Part shown: positions 6,380 to 9,736 of the stretch, one piece after another
Position numbering within the stretch: position 1 is the stretch's first letter
Layout of the letters: each line of letters begins with the position of its first letter
Source: an uncultured Collinsella sp.
GTDB lineage: Bacteria; Actinomycetota; Coriobacteriia; Coriobacteriales; Coriobacteriaceae
Reading direction: 5' to 3'
NCBI GenBank assembly: GCA_900551305.1
Contig: URVK01000044.1
Location: forward strand, 1 to 9,736
Length of the DNA: 9,736 nucleotides
Made by a program: the position numbers and the translations under genes
The notes under the pieces: generated by a model
Seen by the model: the letters and a program-made list of their open reading frames with translations, nothing else
Database searches by the model: none
What the model was told of the DNA's origin: nothing

Positions 6380-8590
6380 GTGGCACAAAACGAACTGGAG
6401 GCAAGCCCCCAAGACCAGCGTGGTCAAGGCGGGCACGGAGCCATTCCCCTCTCCGCTGGCATGTTGCTCGTAACGCTCGGCGTCGTCTATGGCGACATCG
6501 GCACGAGCCCCATGTACACCATGAAATCAATCGTCGCCAACAACGACGGCATCGGCACCGTCAGCGAGGACATGATCTTGGGCGCGCTTTCGCTCGTCAT
6601 CTGGACCATGACGCTCGTGACCACGGTCAAGTACGTGGTTATCGCCATGAAGGCCGACAACCACAACGAAGGCGGCATCTTTGCCCTGTTTAGCCTGGTG
6701 CGCAAGGTGGCACCGTGGCTGATTCTCCCCGCCATGATCGGCGGCATCCTCACCCCTGCGGTCACGGTTACCACGGCCATCGAGGGCTTGCGCACTATCG
6801 AGTGGGGCCATGCGCTTTTGGGTGACGGCCAGACCAACGTCATCATCATCACCATCATCATTATCTGCGGCCTGTTTGCCATGCAGCGCGCCGGCACCTC
6901 GTCGATCGGCAAGTTGTTCGGCCCGCTTATGACGCTATGGTTCCTATTCCTGGCTGGGGCCGGCCTGTTCAACATGCTCGGCAACCTGTCCATCCTGCGC
7001 GCGCTCAACCCCATTCGCGGCATCATGTTCCTATTCTCGCCCATCAACCACTCGGGCATCATGGTGCTCGGCTTCGTCTTTCTGTCGACGACCGGCGCCG
7101 AGGCGCTCTACTCGGACATGGGCCACGTGGGCAAGGCAAACATCTATGCATCCTGGCCGTTTGTTAAGGCGGCCCTTATCCTCAACTATCTGGGTCAGGG
7201 AGCTTGGCTGCTCGCCAATAACTCCAACCCCCAGATGCTCGCGATGGATATCGTCAACCCGTTCTACATGATGCTTCCCGAGCCCCTGCGCCCCTTTGCC
7301 ATCGTGCTTTCGGCCGTAGCGGCCATCATCGCCTCGCAGGCGCTCATCACCGGCTCGTTCTCGCTGGTATCCGAGGCAACCCGTCTCAATCTCATGCCGC
7401 ACCTGCGCATCCACTACCCCAGCGACACCAAGGGCCAGCTCTATATTCCGCTCGTCAACAACATCATGTGGGTCGGCTGTATCTTCATCGTGCTGCTGTT
7501 CCAGAACTCCGAGCGCATGGAGAGCGCCTACGGCCTCGCCATCACCGTGACCATGCTCATGACCACGACGCTTTTGACGAGCTACATCGCCGGCATCCTC
7601 AAGCACAAACTGGGTGCCTGCGTCTTCGCACTGCTCTTTGGCGCCATTGAGCTGTGCTTCTTTGCCTCGTGCCTCACCATGTTCTTTGACGGCGGCTATG
7701 TCATGATCTTCTTGGCCGCGCTGCTGTTTGGCCTTATGTACGTGTGGCGCCGCGGCACCGCCATCGAGCGCACGCAGACCATCCTGCTGCCCGTCTCCAA
7801 GTACATTGACCAGCTCGACCGCCTGCGCAACGACGAGACCTATCCCGTGCTTGCCGACAACCTGGTGTTCCTCACCAACAGCCCCGACCCGCTCACGCTC
7901 GACCGCGATGTGCTCTATTCCATCTTGGATAAGCATCCCAAGCGCGCCAAGGCATACTGGTTCATCAACGTGTACGTTACCGATGAGCCCTATACGCACG
8001 AGTATTCCGTCGAGACCTTTGGCACGGACTTCCTGTTCCGCGTGCGCCTGGACCTGGGCTTTAAGGTCAACCAGCGCATCAATGCCTACCTGCGCCAGAT
8101 CGTTGGCGACCTGATGGCATCGGGTGAGCTGCCGCCGCAGCATCACACCTACTCCATCTACGAGACACGCGGCAACGTGGGCGACTTCCGTTTTTGCATG
8201 CTGCGCAAGATGCTCGCCCCCGAAACGGACATCAACCGCAACGACCACCGCGTGATGGCCATCAAGTACGCCGTCCGCCGCGCCTGCGGAAGCCCGGCAC
8301 GCTGGTACGGTCTAGAGAACTCGGCCATCATCATCGAGTACGTGCCCCTCTTTGCCCGCATGCGTCCGGCAGTCAAACTCGTACGCACCCAAGTGCCGCT
8401 CGAAGTTCAGATCGAGGAAGCCGAGGAAATGGAAGTCGATATCTTCTCGGACGACTTGGTCAACGGCAACGAGGCCGGTAGGGACATGAACGTCGATCCC
8501 ACCGAGCTGCTCGAGAGCGTCGCCGATACGCCCGAACAGCAACAGCTCGACGGCCTCGAGAGCGAACAACTCAACGACGTCAACTTCTAG
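6380..8590 (+). CDS. kup: KUP-family potassium transporter with acidic C-terminal tail
   Basis: The protein (736 residues) imports K+ across the cytoplasmic membrane, probably with protons. Signatures in order are GVVYGDIGTSP (34-44, D39), NEGGIFALFSL (96-106), TPAVTVTTAIEGL (125-137, E135), FGPLMTLWF (180-188), GAEALYSDMGHVGKANI (239-255, E241), LNYLGQGAWLL (268-278), NPFY (293-296), IASQALITGSFSLVSEA (317-333) and GQLYIPLVN (352-360). About twelve helices end near residue 456, followed by a cytoplasmic domain of about 220 residues. It is longer than E. coli Kup (about 622). Its last 58 residues hold 19 acidic and one basic residue. I chose GTG at 6380 because AAGGGAG (6368-6374) lies 5 bases upstream. 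The ATG at 6362 has no SD and sits directly behind a hairpin. In Firmicutes, related transporters bind c-di-AMP; this is untested here. Confidence 0.93.
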   Translation: MAQNELEASPQDQRGQGGHGAIPLSAGMLLVTLGVVYGDIGTSPMYTMKSIVANNDGIGTVSEDMILGALSLVIWTMTLVTTVKYVVIAMKADNHNEGGIFALFSLVRKVAPWLILPAMIGGILTPAVTVTTAIEGLRTIEWGHALLGDGQTNVIIITIIIICGLFAMQRAGTSSIGKLFGPLMTLWFLFLAGAGLFNMLGNLSILRALNPIRGIMFLFSPINHSGIMVLGFVFLSTTGAEALYSDMGHVGKANIYASWPFVKAALILNYLGQGAWLLANNSNPQMLAMDIVNPFYMMLPEPLRPFAIVLSAVAAIIASQALITGSFSLVSEATRLNLMPHLRIHYPSDTKGQLYIPLVNNIMWVGCIFIVLLFQNSERMESAYGLAITVTMLMTTTLLTSYIAGILKHKLGACVFALLFGAIELCFFASCLTMFFDGGYVMIFLAALLFGLMYVWRRGTAIERTQTILLPVSKYIDQLDRLRNDETYPVLADNLVFLTNSPDPLTLDRDVLYSILDKHPKRAKAYWFINVYVTDEPYTHEYSVETFGTDFLFRVRLDLGFKVNQRINAYLRQIVGDLMASGELPPQHHTYSIYETRGNVGDFRFCMLRKMLAPETDINRNDHRVMAIKYAVRRACGSPARWYGLENSAIIIEYVPLFARMRPAVKLVRTQVPLEVQIEEAEEMEVDIFSDDLVNGNEAGRDMNVDPTELLESVADTPEQQQLDGLESEQLNDVNF

Positions 8591-8610
8591 CGACGTCACA
8601 AATCAACGAC

Positions 8611-8648
8611 AGCGGCCCTGCACCTCGCGAGAGATGCAGGGCCGCTTT
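8611..8648. terminator. Intrinsic terminator between convergent kup and bsh
   Basis: A perfect 12-bp stem (AGCGGCCCTGCA at 8611-8622, TGCAGGGCCGCT at 8635-8646) encloses a 12-base loop. The loop itself contains the small palindrome CTCGCGAG. TTT follows on the plus strand. It lies 20 bases after kup and 21 bases past the end of bsh, so it probably serves both genes. Confidence 0.85.
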
Positions 8649-8669
8649 GCATTGCAGTAAAGCTATCGG

Positions 8670-9635
8670 CTACGAACGACGCGGCTCGGGAACCAGGAGC
8701 CTATCGGGACTCGCGCCCTCGGCATCTGTCAGGCTCACGTAGCGAATCGACGGATCCTCATACATCGCGTAGTAATAATTGCCCGTGCGCGCGCTAAAGC
8801 ATCCGGTGTAGATAGTCTTCTCGAACTTGCCATCGCCCATCCTGGACGCCCCCTCAATCATTACCACGCCTTCGAGCGAGCGGAACATACGGACGACGTT
8901 TTCGGTCTCGCTCTCCTTTTGCGGGTAATTGGCATTGAGGTACGCCGCCTTTACAAAACGGCTCGGTGAATAGCAGTCACCCGGAATCCCGCGCATGCCG
9001 GCACCCGCGCCATAGGGCTTGAGCTCGGCGCCACGCCATGTCGCCGTCTGCGGAAAATCGCTTGTGGCGGTGATATAGGTGCGCAGGTTTTCCATGTGCC
9101 ACGGGAAGGTCGGCTGGTTGGCAAGGGTGTCGACCGGATCGTCGTATACATGCAGGCCGTCAGCCATCATCTCGACCACGATGCTGCGCTGGCTGTCGCC
9201 GATAATCCAATGGAGCAGCGACACGCCCAGCCCCTCTCCGGCAGATTTGGCGACAATCACCGTGTCGCGCAGCGCGGCCTCGACCTCATCGACCGTCGAG
9301 AACGTCGCTGCCACCCACAGGGGAAACTCATAGGCCGCGATATTGGTCTTTCCATCAACCGGCCCCTCGGCATACTCGGCATAACCCGGGAAATTGAGAC
9401 CCGCCACGGCGAGGCCCGCATCGTTGCCGCAATCGAAGAACATAGGGTAGTTCTTGTAATCGATGCACATACCGATCACCGCGTGTACCGCCGTCGCGTC
9501 GTCGATAAACGAATACGGGATGTGAAACCCGCGCGGCATCACGCGAACCTGTTGGCCGTAGTCAAAGCTCCAGTCGAGGTTGCGGCCCAGATACATGTGA
9601 CCAGAATTATCGGTAAATCGGATACTCGTACACAT
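8670..9635 (-). CDS. bsh: Bile salt hydrolase (choloylglycine hydrolase)
   Basis: This Ntn-hydrolase of 321 residues cleaves the amide bond of glycine- and taurine-conjugated bile acids. The initiator Met must be removed to expose the nucleophile C2. All expected active-site residues are seen: C2, R18 and D21 (GRNLDWSF), N81 (GLNFPGY), N173 (LANQPTF) and R226 (SPSRF). The Asn at position 81, where penicillin V acylases usually have Tyr, favours a bile salt hydrolase. The stretch LNFPGYAEY...GKTNIAAYEFPLWVAATFSTVDEVEAAL closely resembles the Clostridium perfringens enzyme as I remember it. The ATG at 9635 follows AGGAGG; the in-frame ATG at 9701 would bury C2 and is rejected. No signal peptide is present, so it is cytoplasmic. 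It has no obvious operon partner in the window. Confidence 0.92.
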   Translation of the reverse strand: MCTSIRFTDNSGHMYLGRNLDWSFDYGQQVRVMPRGFHIPYSFIDDATAVHAVIGMCIDYKNYPMFFDCGNDAGLAVAGLNFPGYAEYAEGPVDGKTNIAAYEFPLWVAATFSTVDEVEAALRDTVIVAKSAGEGLGVSLLHWIIGDSQRSIVVEMMADGLHVYDDPVDTLANQPTFPWHMENLRTYITATSDFPQTATWRGAELKPYGAGAGMRGIPGDCYSPSRFVKAAYLNANYPQKESETENVVRMFRSLEGVVMIEGASRMGDGKFEKTIYTGCFSARTGNYYYAMYEDPSIRYVSLTDAEGASPDRLLVPEPRRS

Positions 9636-9736
9636 GGCGCCTCCTAGCTTTACGTTCTTGCTAAGTTCATTGTCTCCAAACAGACGATATGAGCAGGACA
9701 TAAAAACATTGAGAGCCCCTGCTGCATGAAAGACCG
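9636..9736. other. Upstream region of bsh at the window edge
   Basis: Beyond the AGGAGG site (9639-9644) I see no convincing promoter pair for bsh. A short GTCT/AGAC inverted repeat lies around 9673-9686. The right edge may hold the end of a neighbouring gene's terminator, but it is cut off. Confidence 0.2.

Noticed and set aside
7031..8248. Minus-strand open frame (405 codons) opposite kup
   Set aside because: It is dominated by Val, His, Gly, Asp and Glu as expected from reverse reading of hydrophobic GC-rich codons. There is no domain, SD or promoter.

Overview
The window looks like ordinary chromosome from a high-GC gut actinobacterium of the Coriobacteriia, most probably a Collinsella-like species. 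I infer this from the GC-rich codon use, the strong AGGAGG-type Shine-Dalgarno (SD) sites, frequent GTG starts, a clear bile salt hydrolase, and the mix of housekeeping and transport genes. This taxonomic call is inference. I see no phage, transposon, CRISPR, tRNA or rRNA genes.

Layout from left to right. (1) An incomplete minus-strand gene (3-395) encodes an acidic protein I do not recognise and runs off the left edge. (2) A minus-strand DHA2-type MFS drug exporter (548-1960). (3) Divergent from it, a short plus-strand peptide deformylase of the 136-residue kind (2165-2575). (4) A 14-bp-stem terminator (2591-2626) between this gene and a convergent minus-strand gene (2651-4171). That gene encodes an AlaA-type alanine aminotransferase fused behind an XRE/Cro-type DNA-binding domain. 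(5) Its 162-bp upstream gap carries four copies of a GTTCAATTT motif and a separate inverted repeat. (6) A minus-strand LysR regulator (4334-5191) divergent from a plus-strand EamA/DMT transporter (5310-6221), with a perfect 17-bp LysR-type palindrome between them. (7) A hairpin, then a plus-strand KUP potassium transporter (6380-8590) with an acidic C-terminal tail. (8) A 12-bp-stem terminator shared with a convergent minus-strand bile salt hydrolase (8670-9635).

Most genes appear to be independent units rather than one operon or system. The clearest functional pair is lysR/eamA: a regulator and its likely exporter target. The most unusual item is the XRE-AlaA fusion. An enzyme and a DNA-binding domain share one chain, an internal SD and ATG lie exactly at the start of the 405-residue enzyme core, and repeated operator-like sites sit in front of the gene. 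Together these suggest an autoregulating enzyme, formally comparable to MocR regulators but with an XRE domain instead of GntR. I found no evidence for a multi-gene novel defence or biosynthetic system here.
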